In this document: positions 28,044 to 36,479 of the stretch, piece after piece
Position numbering within the stretch: position 1 is the stretch's first letter
Layout: every line of letters starts with the position of its first letter
Assembly: GCA_035651755.1 (NCBI GenBank)
Contig: DASRFA010000043.1
Coordinates: 186,001-250,000 of the forward strand
Source of the DNA: DASRFA01 sp035651755
GTDB taxonomy: Bacteria; Desulfobacterota; Binatia; UBA12015
Length of the DNA stretch: 64,000 nt
Direction of reading: 5' to 3'
The notes under the pieces: model-generated
What the model was told of the DNA's origin: nothing
Databases searched by the model: none
The model's input: the letters and a program-made list of their open reading frames with translations, nothing else
Position numbers and translations under genes: made by a program

Positions 28044-28050
28044 GCTCGCG

Positions 28051-28506
28051 TCATTTCGGCGGGCAATCGCCGAGCCGCTTTCCCTTCAAGACCTCGCGCG
28101 TCGCGTCCTCCCCGATCGTCGATTCGATGACCATCGAGTAGGCATCGTCGCCTTCGACCGTGAGCACTCCCTTGGAAGTCCGCGCGAAGCCGTCCTTGGA
28201 GCAGTCGGCGGAGTAGGTGTAGGTCGACCCGCTCTTCTGCAACGGCGACAGCTTGCAGCCGCCGCGCGTCAGCATGTCGTTCTGCTTCTTGATCTCGCTC
28301 ATCGGGTTCGTGCACTTGTTCGTCTCGACCGTCCGCGGCTTGCCCTTGCTCCCCGGCATCTCCACCGAGCGGGTGAGCTGCCACATGCCGCTCTTGAACG
28401 CGGGCCAGTCGTCGCCGTACGCGGGCGGACCGGCGGCGAGCAAGATGACGAGCGCGCCCGCAAAAGCGACTCGCGGGCGGCTTCTCCGAGTGATGTGCAC
28501 GTCCAT
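28051..28506 (-). CDS. Secreted DUF3617 family protein
   Basis: A 151-residue protein with a signal peptide (about residues 12-31, ending PPAYGD). The mature domain begins with AFKSGMWQLTRSVEMPG, then has four cysteines (TNKCTNP, RGGCKLS, SADCSKDG, GDCPP) and IESTIG, the DUF3617 pattern. The role is unknown; members are small periplasmic proteins. A run of G bases lies just upstream of ATG 28506. It converges with the P450. The 283 bases between it and the FAD oxidase (28507-28789) contain no convincing gene. Confidence 0.78.
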   Translation of the reverse strand: MDVHITRRSRPRVAFAGALVILLAAGPPAYGDDWPAFKSGMWQLTRSVEMPGSKGKPRTVETNKCTNPMSEIKKQNDMLTRGGCKLSPLQKSGSTYTYSADCSKDGFARTSKGVLTVEGDDAYSMVIESTIGEDATREVLKGKRLGDCPPK

Positions 28507-28789
28507 CGCGTCCCCCCCCGGGTCGTTCCACCACCATCGCGCCGCGCCTTCAATGGCGGGTCGCGCCGACGAGCCTAGACGACGTTGTATCCCGCGACCG
28601 GCGCGCGGCGCCGCTCACTTCCGCGGAGCGCGGCTCGCTCGCTCGGGTGCCGGAAGCGGCGTGCCTTTTCGAGACCGTCCGAGCGCGCGCGATGGCCCCG
28701 GGCGCTGGCACGAATCTCGCGAACCAGCGACGCCCGACGACGGACGACCCGCACCGACTCGAATCCGAAGGCATCCCTCGCGACCTCCG

Positions 28790-29941
28790 ATGATCCAGCG
28801 TCTCGCAACCGCGCGTTCCGGTCGAGCGCCCGACACCGCCGCCGGCGCGAACGGCGACGGCACGCCGGCGGCCCGCGAGCGTCGCGCGTCGCGGCGGTCG
28901 CGCGCCAGCTCGCGCGCCGCGCGCACGGGCGACCCGTCTCCCTCCGCAAGACCGCCGTGTCGCACCAGGTGCCGAAGGCGCGCGACCGGAAGTACCGCGA
29001 CGACAAGATCGACGTGCGCGACCTGCGCGAGATCATCGCGATCGACCCGGATGCGCGCACCTGCACCCGCGGAGCCGGGCGTCACGTTTGCGGAGCTCGT
29101 GGCGGCCGCGATGCCCTACGGCCTCGCGCCCATCGTCGTGCCGGAGCTGCCGACGATCACGATCGGGGGCGCCGTATCGGGATGCTCCCTCGAGTCGACG
29201 TCGTTCCGCTGGGGCGGCTTCCACGACACCTGCCTCGAGTACGAGGTCATCACCGCGCGCGGCGACGTGCTGCGGTGCACGCCCGACAACGAGCACGCGC
29301 TCGTCTTCCAGAACGACTGGCTCAAGGTCGACTACCAGAACACGGCGAGGCGGCGAGAGGACTACCGGCGGACGCCCGACGACTTCTTCCGCTACGACAA
29401 CGGCGTCACGAACGTCCACCCGAAGTCCGCTCTCGGACGCCTCCTGCTCGGGAGGTTCCTCCACTCGACGCAAATGCTCCGCCTCGCGGAGAAGCTCCAT
29501 CGCTGGCTGCCCGCCCAGCGGCCGCACGTGATCGTCGACCTCTTCGTCCCGCTGTCGCGCTTCGCCGACTTCATGGCCTGGTACGAGCGCGCGATCCGGC
29601 ACCTTCCCCTCTGGTGCGTGCCGTATCGTCGCGTGCGCGACTACGAGTGGATCGCGCCCGCGTTCTTCGCCGGTCTCGACGACGAGCTCTTCGTCGACCT
29701 CGCCGTCTACGGCAGCAAGCAGCCCGCGGGACGCAACGTGTACAAGGAGCTCGAGGACGCGCTCCTCCGCCTGAACGGCATCAAGACGCTCATCTCGTAC
29801 AACTACTACGACGAGGACGTCTTCTGGACGATCTGGAACCGCCCCAACTACCTCGCCGTCAAGCAATTCACCGACCCCGACAGCGTCTTCCGCGACCTCT
29901 GGTCCAAGACCTGCCGGGCCGCCCGCGGCCTCGACGGGTGA
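28790..29941 (+). pseudogene. FAD-linked oxidase (sterol reductase-like) with two compensating frameshifts
   Basis: Homology runs through two frames. A start is likely at ATG 28790. From about 28890 the family sequence reads in another frame (VARQLARRAHGRPVSLRK, then KARDRKYRDDKIDV and LREIIAIDPDART). Near 29065 it returns to the first frame with EPGVTFAELVAAAMPYGLAP and continues to the stop at 29941. FAD-binding-4 features include PTITIGGAVSG and SFRWGGFHDTCLEYEVIT. The group is related to plant and animal Delta24-sterol reductases. One base seems missing near 28885 and one extra near 29065. Sequencing error or real decay cannot be distinguished. The C-terminal 290 residues look intact. Confidence 0.8.
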
Positions 29942-29993
29942 ACCGCGACAAGCTCGCCGGTATCCGCCGTCCCCGGGCGCCCGCGCCGACGCA

Positions 29994-30138
29994 GCCGACG
30001 CCGTCTGGGCGGGCAAGCGAGCGACTGTCGAGCGAGCGGGACGATCAATCGCCCCCACCTTGATCCATGAGACCATTCGGGGCGCACGACTTCCCGCGAG
30101 CCAGACCCGGAGCGAGCGCCCGCCCAAACGGCGTCGGC
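29994..30138. repeat. Structured foldback repeat, copy 2
   Basis: A 145-bp counterpart of 6635-6780, in the same orientation on the plus strand. The 21-base arms 29994-30014 and 30118-30138 pair at 20 of 21 positions. The inner stem CGCCCC (30050-30055) pairs with GGGGCG (30079-30084). Relative to copy 1, several paired positions have changed on both sides, which keeps the helix. It lies between the FAD oxidase and PIG-L genes, both on the plus strand. Confidence 0.8.
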
Positions 30139-30185
30139 GGCCCACGGGCAGACCCCAGCCAACGTGGTATTCCGACCAAGCGCGC

Positions 30186-30866
30186 ATGGCTCCGCTGCTC
30201 GCCTACCCCGAAACGCTCGCCGCCCCCCCGCGCGGCCGCGTGCTCGTGCTCGCCCCGCACGCCGACGACGAGACGATCGGCTGCGGCGGCGCCATCGCGC
30301 TCCACGTCGCCCAAGGCGACCCGGTCGCGATCGCGATCGCAACCGACGGCATGCGCGGCGACCCGGACCGCTTCACGGGGGTCGACTACCGCGACCTCCG
30401 CCGCTCGGAGGCGCGCGCGGCGGCCGCGATCCTTGGCGCCGAGCCGCCCGAGTTCTGGGATCTTCCGGACGGCGGGCTCGTCGACCTCGCGACGGACCCG
30501 TCGTGGCCCCTCGTCGAACGCGTCCGGGATGCGATCGCCCGCCTGCGCCCCGCCATCGTCTACGCCCCGCCCGAGACCGACGTCCACCCGGACCACCACG
30601 CGCTCGGCGCCGCGGTCCGGGAGGCGCTCGCCGCCGCGGGCGCGCGCGATCGCCCGCGCGCTTTGGCGTACGACGTTTGGGTGCCCGTGCGCGCGACCCA
30701 CGTTCTGGACGTGAGCGCGGTCTGGGAAAGAAAGGAGACCGCGCTCCGCGCGTACGCGAGCCAGCTCGCCTACAACGACTACGTCCGGGCCGCCCGCGGT
30801 CTCGCCGCCGCCCGCACCGTCTACCTGCCCGGCTCCAGCGCGGTCGAAGCCTTCGCCGCGGTGTGA
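30186..30866 (+). CDS. PIG-L/LmbE family deacetylase
   Basis: A 226-residue zinc-dependent deacetylase of N-acetylglucosamine-type substrates. The metal-binding motif PHADDE lies near residue 26, in VLVLAPHADDETIGCGG. The second metal-binding motif is HPDHHALG, near residue 132. The length is standard for stand-alone PIG-L proteins. Candidate substrates are amino sugars in lipids or small-molecule conjugates. ATG 30186 lies 48 bases after the right arm of foldback copy 2. The previous gene is a broken FAD oxidase, so an operon relationship is uncertain. It ends about 115 bases before the oxidase operon, which has its own candidate promoter. Confidence 0.88.
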   Translation: MAPLLAYPETLAAPPRGRVLVLAPHADDETIGCGGAIALHVAQGDPVAIAIATDGMRGDPDRFTGVDYRDLRRSEARAAAAILGAEPPEFWDLPDGGLVDLATDPSWPLVERVRDAIARLRPAIVYAPPETDVHPDHHALGAAVREALAAAGARDRPRALAYDVWVPVRATHVLDVSAVWERKETALRAYASQLAYNDYVRAARGLAAARTVYLPGSSAVEAFAAV

Positions 30867-30902
30867 GCCGAGCGCCGGCACGCGAGCCCGGCCCCGCCAT
30901 TT

Positions 30903-30931
30903 TGACTCGCGCTCGCCGATCGTGCTTAGTG
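30903..30931 (+). promoter_or_regulatory. Candidate promoter of the respiratory operon
   Basis: TTGACT (30903-30908) is followed after 17 bases by CTTAGT (30926-30931). The -35 is good and the -10 weak. It is the only plausible promoter in the 117 bases between the PIG-L gene and coxB. Confidence 0.38.
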
Positions 30932-30983
30932 CGGTCGTCGGCGACGGATCGGGGGTTCCACCGAGCCGATCCGGGAGACCGGG

Positions 30984-31967
30984 GTGCGTGGGGACGGTTT
31001 GAGCGCGAGTCTTCCAGTCCATCCGGTGCCGGACATGTTCTCGCCGGTGTCGGCGCCGGCCGAATCCATCCGCGAGCTGTCGTGGCTCGTGTTCGGCATC
31101 AGCGCCGGCATCCTGATCGTCGTCGTCGGCGTGCTCGCGTACTGCGTGATCCGCTTCCGCGAGCGACCGGGCGACGACCGCGAGCCGCCGCAGATCTACG
31201 GCAGCAACCAGATCGAGCTCGCGTGGACGCTCGTGCCGGCTCTCATCGTCGTCGTCCTCTTCCTGGCGACCGCCCGCACGATCAACGAGCTGGAGCTACG
31301 GCAGCCGCCGCCCGGTGCCCTCAAGACGACGATCGTCGGGCACCAGTGGTGGTGGGAGATCCGCTATCCCGACCTCGGGATCGTGACCGCGAACGAGCTC
31401 CACCTGCCGGTCGCCGGCGAGGGGAAGGACCGCGTCGCCTACCTGACGCTCGAGTCGGCCGACGTCATCCACAGCTTCTGGGTGCCGCAGCTCGCCGGCA
31501 AGACCGACGTCGTCCCGAACCGCGTGAACGGCATGTGGGTCGCGCCGCGCGAAGCGGGCACCTACCTCGGGCAGTGCGCGGAGTACTGCGGGACCCAGCA
31601 CGCGCACATGCTCCTGCGCGTGATCGTTCACCCTCAGGCGGACTTCGATGCGTGGGTCGCGGCGCAGAAGCGGCCGGAGGTCGTCGATGCAGCGGTCGCC
31701 GACGGCCGCGCCGTCTTCCAGGCGACCGCGTGCGTCAACTGCCACACGCTCGGCGGCACCGGCGCGCGCGGCACCTTCGGGCCGGACCTCACGCACCTCA
31801 TGAGCCGCGAGACGATCGGCGCCGGCGCCGCGGAGAACACGCCCGAGAATCTGCGCGCGTGGATCGTCGACCCGGATCACCTGAAGCCGGGCGTGCTCAT
31901 GCCGGCGATGAAGCTCGACCGCGCGGACATCGACAAGCTGACCGCGTACCTCCTGACCCTGCAGTAG
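30984..31967 (+). CDS. coxB: Cytochrome c oxidase subunit II with fused cytochrome c (caa3 type)
   Basis: A 327-residue membrane protein. Two helices (about residues 33-55 and 78-98) anchor a periplasmic cupredoxin domain with the CuA ligands His163, Cys198, Cys202, His206 and Met209 (GQCAEYCGTQHAHM). A C-terminal class I cytochrome c follows: CVNCH at 250-254 and a distal Met in MPAMK. Electrons would pass from haem c to CuA to subunit I. GTG 30984 has GGGAG six bases upstream; a later ATG at 31035 is the alternative. It opens a plus-strand operon running to about 41.1 kb. Confidence 0.95.
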   Translation: MRGDGLSASLPVHPVPDMFSPVSAPAESIRELSWLVFGISAGILIVVVGVLAYCVIRFRERPGDDREPPQIYGSNQIELAWTLVPALIVVVLFLATARTINELELRQPPPGALKTTIVGHQWWWEIRYPDLGIVTANELHLPVAGEGKDRVAYLTLESADVIHSFWVPQLAGKTDVVPNRVNGMWVAPREAGTYLGQCAEYCGTQHAHMLLRVIVHPQADFDAWVAAQKRPEVVDAAVADGRAVFQATACVNCHTLGGTGARGTFGPDLTHLMSRETIGAGAAENTPENLRAWIVDPDHLKPGVLMPAMKLDRADIDKLTAYLLTLQ

Positions 31968-31984
31968 GACGAAGGCGAAGACGC

Positions 31985-33661
31985 ATGGCCGTCATCGACA
32001 CACCCGCCGCCGGTCGCGCGACGACCGAGCGCCTGCCGCTCTCGGCGGTGCTGCACGAGTGGGTCGTCACCGTCGACCACAAGCGCCTCGGGCTCATGTA
32101 CATCGGCTCGGGCCTCGTCTTCTTCCTGGTCGCCGGCCTCCTCGCTTCGCTCATGCGCATCCAGCTCGCGGTGCCGCAGAACGACTTCCTCGGGCCGAAG
32201 GCCTTCAATCGCCTGATGACGATGCACGGCACCACGATGGTCTTCTTCGTCGGCATGCCGATGTTCTTCGGCTTCGCGAACTACCTCGTGCCGCTCATGA
32301 TCGGCGCGCGCGACCTGGCGTTCCCGCGCCTGAACGCCTTCGGCTTCTGGATGTTCCTGTTCGGCGGCCTGCTCCTCTACTTCAGCTTCCTCGGCGGCGA
32401 AGGGCTCTACGGCGCAGGCACCGCGCCCGACGTCGGCTGGTTCGCATACTCGCCCCTCACGTCGCGCGCCTTCTCGCGCGGGAACGCGACCGACTACTGG
32501 ATCCTCGGCATCCTCGCGAGCGGCATCGGGAGCACCGCAACAGCGCTGAACCTGGTCGCGACCATCCTCGCGCTGCGCTGCCCCGGCATGACGCTCGCGA
32601 AGATGCCGCTCTTCGTCTGGATCATGCTGGTCGACGCGGTCCTCGTGCTGGTCGCGCTCACGCCGCTCGCCGCCGCGCAGGTGATGCTCCTGTTCGATCG
32701 CTTCCTCGGATCGCACTTCTTCGACACGCAGGCGGGGGGCTCGGCGGTCCTCTGGCAGCACTTCTTCTGGTTCTTCGGGCACCCCGAGGTCTACATCCTG
32801 ATCCTGCCGGCGTTCGCGATCGCGAACGAGGTCGTGCCGGTCTTCTCGCGGAAGCCGCTCTTCGGCTACCCGATCATGGTCGGTGCGACGCTCGCGATCG
32901 GGCTGATCTCTCTCGGCGTGTGGGCGCACCACATGTTCGTCGTGGGCCTGAGCGCTGCGGCCAACACGTTCTTCGCGGCGTCGACGATGCTGATCGCGGT
33001 GCCGACGGGCATCAAGATCTTCAACTGGCTCGGAACGATGTGGGGCGGCCGCATCCGGTTCCGGATGCCGATGCTCTGGTGCACGGCGTTCATCGTCGAG
33101 TTCGTCATCGCCGGCTTGACGGGCGTCATGCTCGCCGTCGTGCCGTTCGACTGGCAGCTCTCGGACTCGTACTTCGTCGTCGCGCACTTCCACTTCGTCC
33201 TGATCGGCGGCCTCCTCTTCAACATCTTCGCCGCCATCTACTACTGGTTCCCGAAGGCGACCGGCCGCATGCTCGACGAGCGCCTCGGGCGGCTCCACTT
33301 CTGGTTCCTCGTCTTCGGCTTCAACGTCACGTTCGTGACGATGCACTTCCCGGGTCTGCTCGGGATGCCGCGCCGGATCTACACGTACCTGCCGGGGCGC
33401 GGCTGGGACACGCTCAACCTGATCGTCTCGCTCGGCGTCGTGTTCCAGGCGATCGGGGTGCTGTTCTTCCTCTGGAACGTCGTCGCGTCGCTGCGCTCGG
33501 GAGAGCGCGCCGGCGACGATCCCTGGGACGCGTGGACGCTCGAATGGTCCACGACGTCGCCGCCGCCCGCCTACAACTTCGAGACGATCCCGGTCGTCCG
33601 GAGCCGACGCCCGCTCTGGGACCTCAAGCACCCGGCCGATCCGGACTGGAAGTACGAGTGA
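31985..33661 (+). CDS. ctaD: Cytochrome c oxidase subunit I
   Basis: A 558-residue 12-helix haem-copper oxidase core. Low-spin haem a ligands are His81 and His403. The CuB ligands are His266 (in FGHPEVY with the cross-linked Tyr270) and the His315/His316 pair. The high-spin haem ligand is His401 (VVAHFHFVL). Glu268 in HPEV marks the A1 subfamily with a D proton channel. The enzyme reduces oxygen to water and pumps protons. It starts 17 bases after coxB and its stop overlaps the start of subunit III. Confidence 0.97.
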   Translation: MAVIDTPAAGRATTERLPLSAVLHEWVVTVDHKRLGLMYIGSGLVFFLVAGLLASLMRIQLAVPQNDFLGPKAFNRLMTMHGTTMVFFVGMPMFFGFANYLVPLMIGARDLAFPRLNAFGFWMFLFGGLLLYFSFLGGEGLYGAGTAPDVGWFAYSPLTSRAFSRGNATDYWILGILASGIGSTATALNLVATILALRCPGMTLAKMPLFVWIMLVDAVLVLVALTPLAAAQVMLLFDRFLGSHFFDTQAGGSAVLWQHFFWFFGHPEVYILILPAFAIANEVVPVFSRKPLFGYPIMVGATLAIGLISLGVWAHHMFVVGLSAAANTFFAASTMLIAVPTGIKIFNWLGTMWGGRIRFRMPMLWCTAFIVEFVIAGLTGVMLAVVPFDWQLSDSYFVVAHFHFVLIGGLLFNIFAAIYYWFPKATGRMLDERLGRLHFWFLVFGFNVTFVTMHFPGLLGMPRRIYTYLPGRGWDTLNLIVSLGVVFQAIGVLFFLWNVVASLRSGERAGDDPWDAWTLEWSTTSPPPAYNFETIPVVRSRRPLWDLKHPADPDWKYE

Positions 33662-34263
33662 GCACCGCGACCGCGACAGAAGGGGTCGAGCTTCCGGCGC
33701 CGGAGGAGACGACGCTCCTCTCGAAGGGGCGCGTCGGGATGGCGTGCCTCATCCTGACCGAGAGCTCGTTCTTCCTGGTCTTCATCGTCGCGTACCTCTT
33801 CTACATCGGGAAAAGCCTCACCGGCCCGTACCCGAAGGACGTCCTCTCCCCGCCGATCGTGAACACGATCTGCCTCCTCTCGAGCAGCATCACGATCACG
33901 CTCGCGGTCCGCGCGCTCCGCGCCGGGAACCAGAGCGCGTTCCGCCTGTGGTGGCTCTCGACGATCCTCCTCGGCGTCGAGTTCCTCGTCGGCACCGGGC
34001 TCGAGTGGCGCGGGCTCATCGAGGACCACGGGCTCACGATCGCGACCAACCTCTTCGGGACGACCTTCTACTCGCTCGTCGGCTTCCACGCGTTGCACGT
34101 GACGATCGGGCTCGCGCTTCTGCTCGCCGTCCTCCTGTTCGCGCTCGCCGGCCACGTCGCGAGCGAGCACGCGGAGCGCGCCGAGGTCCTGTCGTGGTAC
34201 TGGCACTTCGTGGACGCGGTGTGGATCGCCGTGTTCACCGTCGTCTACGTCGTCGGGCGCTGA
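33658..34263 (+). CDS. ctaE: Cytochrome c oxidase subunit III
   Basis: A 201-residue five-helix subunit III of the short type. Conserved parts are MACLILTESSFFLVFIVAYL, FYSLVGFHALHVTIGL and LSWYWHFVDAVWIAVFTVVY, including the Glu that faces the lipid pool and the WHFVD helix. GTG 33658 overlaps the ctaD stop (GTGA). It lacks the first two helices of the long type, consistent with caa3 oxidases. It stabilises subunit I turnover and proton uptake in known systems. Confidence 0.93.
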   Translation: MSTATATEGVELPAPEETTLLSKGRVGMACLILTESSFFLVFIVAYLFYIGKSLTGPYPKDVLSPPIVNTICLLSSSITITLAVRALRAGNQSAFRLWWLSTILLGVEFLVGTGLEWRGLIEDHGLTIATNLFGTTFYSLVGFHALHVTIGLALLLAVLLFALAGHVASEHAERAEVLSWYWHFVDAVWIAVFTVVYVVGR

Positions 34264-34279
34264 AGGAGGGTCGGCCGAG

Positions 34280-35122
34280 ATGACGGACGAGCGCTCCGCC
34301 GAATCGATCGCCATGCCGGCGCCGACGTCGTGGCCGCTCCTCGCCGCGGCCGGCGCGTCGCTGGCGCTGGCCGGGCTCGTGACCAACGGAATCGTCTCCG
34401 CGGTGGGCGCGGCGCTGTTCGTCTCGGGCATCGTCGGCTGGTTTCGCGACGTCCTCCCGCACGAGCGCCACGAGCGCGTCCCGCTCGTCCCGCCCGCGCT
34501 CCGCGCGCGCGCGATCGTCGCGGTTCCGCAGAAGGTCCGACACCTCCGCGTCGGCGCCGCGCAGCACCGCATGCGGGTGCCCGTCGAGGTCCATCCCTAC
34601 TCCGCGGGCGCACGCGGCGGGATGATCGGCGCCGTCGTGATGGCGCTGCTCGCGGTGATCTTCGGGCTCGTGAGCCACCGGAGCCCCTGGTACCCGATCA
34701 ACCTGCTGGCCGCGGCGGCGCTTCCCTCGATGGCGGAGGCGAACACCGCGACGCTCGAACGCTTCAACGCGCTCGGGCTCTTCGTCGCATCGGCGGTCCA
34801 TCTGACGACGTCGCTCATCGTCGGCCTGCTCTACGGCCTCATCCTGCCGATGCTGCCGCGCCGTCCGCTCCTCGCCGGCGGCCTTTTCGCGCCCCTTCTC
34901 TGGACCGGTCTCGTGTGGGCGGCCCTCGGAGTCATCAACCCGGCGCTCGACGAGCGCATCGAGTGGCGCTGGTTCGTCGCGTCGCAGATCGGGTTCGGGC
35001 TCGTGGCGGGCTACGTCGTATCGCGGAGCGAGAAGATGCCGACGCTGCAGACCGTGCCGTTCGCGCAGCGCGCCGGCCTGGAGACCGGCGCGGTCGACGA
35101 CGAGCCGGAGCGACGGCAATGA
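34280..35122 (+). CDS. Membrane protein of the oxidase operon, unassigned
   Basis: A 280-residue protein with an N-terminal pair of helices (about residues 18-52) followed by a short soluble loop with GWFRDVLPHERHERVP, as in small oxidase subunit IV-like proteins. Four further helices lie at about 112-133, 155-185, 193-213 and 228-248. The loop VPVEVHPYSAGARGGMIGA begins the second part. I do not recognise a family with confidence; it may be a fusion of a subunit IV-like segment with another membrane domain. Its stop overlaps the next start (ATGA), so co-expression with oxidase subunits is certain in sequence terms. Confidence 0.75.
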   Translation: MTDERSAESIAMPAPTSWPLLAAAGASLALAGLVTNGIVSAVGAALFVSGIVGWFRDVLPHERHERVPLVPPALRARAIVAVPQKVRHLRVGAAQHRMRVPVEVHPYSAGARGGMIGAVVMALLAVIFGLVSHRSPWYPINLLAAAALPSMAEANTATLERFNALGLFVASAVHLTTSLIVGLLYGLILPMLPRRPLLAGGLFAPLLWTGLVWAALGVINPALDERIEWRWFVASQIGFGLVAGYVVSRSEKMPTLQTVPFAQRAGLETGAVDDEPERRQ

Positions 35123-35868
35123 GGCGAGCCCGGCGGATGCGCGCGCTCGCGATCGCGCTCGCCCTCGTGGGCGGGCTCGCCGGGTGCGATTCCCTTCCCG
35201 GAAAGCCGGTCGCGTCGGCGAAGCCCATCCCGGCACGCGACGTCGAGGACTTCGCCGTCCTCTACGCCACGAATTGCTCGGGCTGCCACGGCGCGAACGG
35301 CCAGTTCGGCGCCGGTCCCCCGCTCGCGAACCCGCTGTACCTGCAGATCGCGGGCGCCGACGACCTGAGGCGCGCGATCGCGAGCGGGGTGCCCGGAACG
35401 GCGATGCCGGCATTCGCGATTGCCGAGGGCGGCGCGCTGACCGACGCGCAGGTCGACGCGCTGGTCGCCGGCATGCGGAAGCACTGGGGAGGCGGCCCGC
35501 GCGATCAGCTGACGCCGCCGCTCCCGACGTACTGGCAGGGAGCGGACGTCGCCAAGGGCGTTGCCATCCCCGACGCGCGGCGCGGCGCGATCGCCTACGA
35601 GACGCACTGCTCGTCGTGCCACGGCCGGGGCGGTCGCGGGGGCGAGCGCGGCGGCTCGATCGTCGATCCGTCCTACCTCGCGCTCGTGAGCGACCAATGG
35701 CTCCGGACGGTCGTGGTCGCCGGCCGGCCCGACCTCGGCATGCCGGACTGGCGCGGAAACATGAACGGCGCCCCGCTCACCGCGATGGAGATGCAGGACA
35801 TCGTCGCCTGGCTCTCGTCACTGCGCCCGCCCGCGCCGGGATCGGCCGTCGCGAGCTCGACCCGCTGA
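35119..35868 (+). CDS. Dihaem cytochrome c lipoprotein
   Basis: A 249-residue protein with a lipoprotein signal: the lipobox LAGC places the lipid on Cys23. Two cytochrome c domains follow: CSGCH at 53-57 with a Met in GTAMPAFA, and CSSCH at 164-168 with a Met in LGMPDW. It is therefore a membrane-tethered electron carrier that could take electrons from the cytochrome b/Rieske complex to the CoxB haem. Its ATG overlaps the preceding stop. No freely soluble cytochrome c gene is present in the operon. Confidence 0.92.
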   Translation: MRRARRMRALAIALALVGGLAGCDSLPGKPVASAKPIPARDVEDFAVLYATNCSGCHGANGQFGAGPPLANPLYLQIAGADDLRRAIASGVPGTAMPAFAIAEGGALTDAQVDALVAGMRKHWGGGPRDQLTPPLPTYWQGADVAKGVAIPDARRGAIAYETHCSSCHGRGGRGGERGGSIVDPSYLALVSDQWLRTVVVAGRPDLGMPDWRGNMNGAPLTAMEMQDIVAWLSSLRPPAPGSAVASSTR

Positions 35869-35890
35869 AATCGCTTCGAGGAACCGCTGC

Positions 35891-36448
35891 ATGGCGTCGC
35901 CATCGAATCCTTCCGGACCTCCGGCACCGGCCGGCCTCCCGCACGCGCAGGCGACGCCGGCCGTGAGCCGGCGCGGCTTCCTCTTCAAGCTCGGGCTCGC
36001 CATCAACGCGGTCGCGGCGACGCTCTTCGCGATCCCGATCGTCGGCTACGTGCTCTCGCCCGCGCGCAAGCGCGCGTGGCAGGCCTGGATCCCGCTCGGC
36101 AGCCTCGACGACTTCCCCGTCAAGCAGACCCGGCTCGCGACCTACGAGAACCCCTTCACCGTCCCGTGGGACGGAATGACGGCACACACGCCGTGCTGGG
36201 TGCGCCGCATCGACGATCGGCAGTTCCAGGTGTTCGCGATCAACTGCACCCACCTCGGCTGCCCGGTGCGGTGGTTCCCGGAGTCCGGCCTCTTCATGTG
36301 CCCGTGCCACGGCGGCGTCTACTACGAGGACGGCCAGCGCGCGTCGGGGCCGCCGCCGCGCGGCCTCTACCAGTACGAGTACAAGGTCCAGGACGGAAAG
36401 CTCTGGGTCCGCGGCGGACAGATCCCGACCCTCTCGGAGCCCGTGTGA
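35891..36448 (+). CDS. qcrA: Rieske iron-sulfur protein
   Basis: A 185-residue protein with a twin-arginine-like signal anchor (SRRGFLFKLG, then a helix to about residue 55). The 2Fe-2S ligands are Cys119 and His121 in CTHLGC and Cys137 and His140 in CPCHGG. The outer cysteines, Cys124 and Cys139, give the stabilising disulfide. It transfers an electron from quinol at the Qo site to a c-type haem. It is followed by the cytochrome b-c fusion gene, completing a bc-type complex in this operon. Confidence 0.95.
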   Translation: MASPSNPSGPPAPAGLPHAQATPAVSRRGFLFKLGLAINAVAATLFAIPIVGYVLSPARKRAWQAWIPLGSLDDFPVKQTRLATYENPFTVPWDGMTAHTPCWVRRIDDRQFQVFAINCTHLGCPVRWFPESGLFMCPCHGGVYYEDGQRASGPPPRGLYQYEYKVQDGKLWVRGGQIPTLSEPV

Positions 36449-36479
36449 GACGCGGGCGGGCCCGGCGCAGAGGCGCGCG

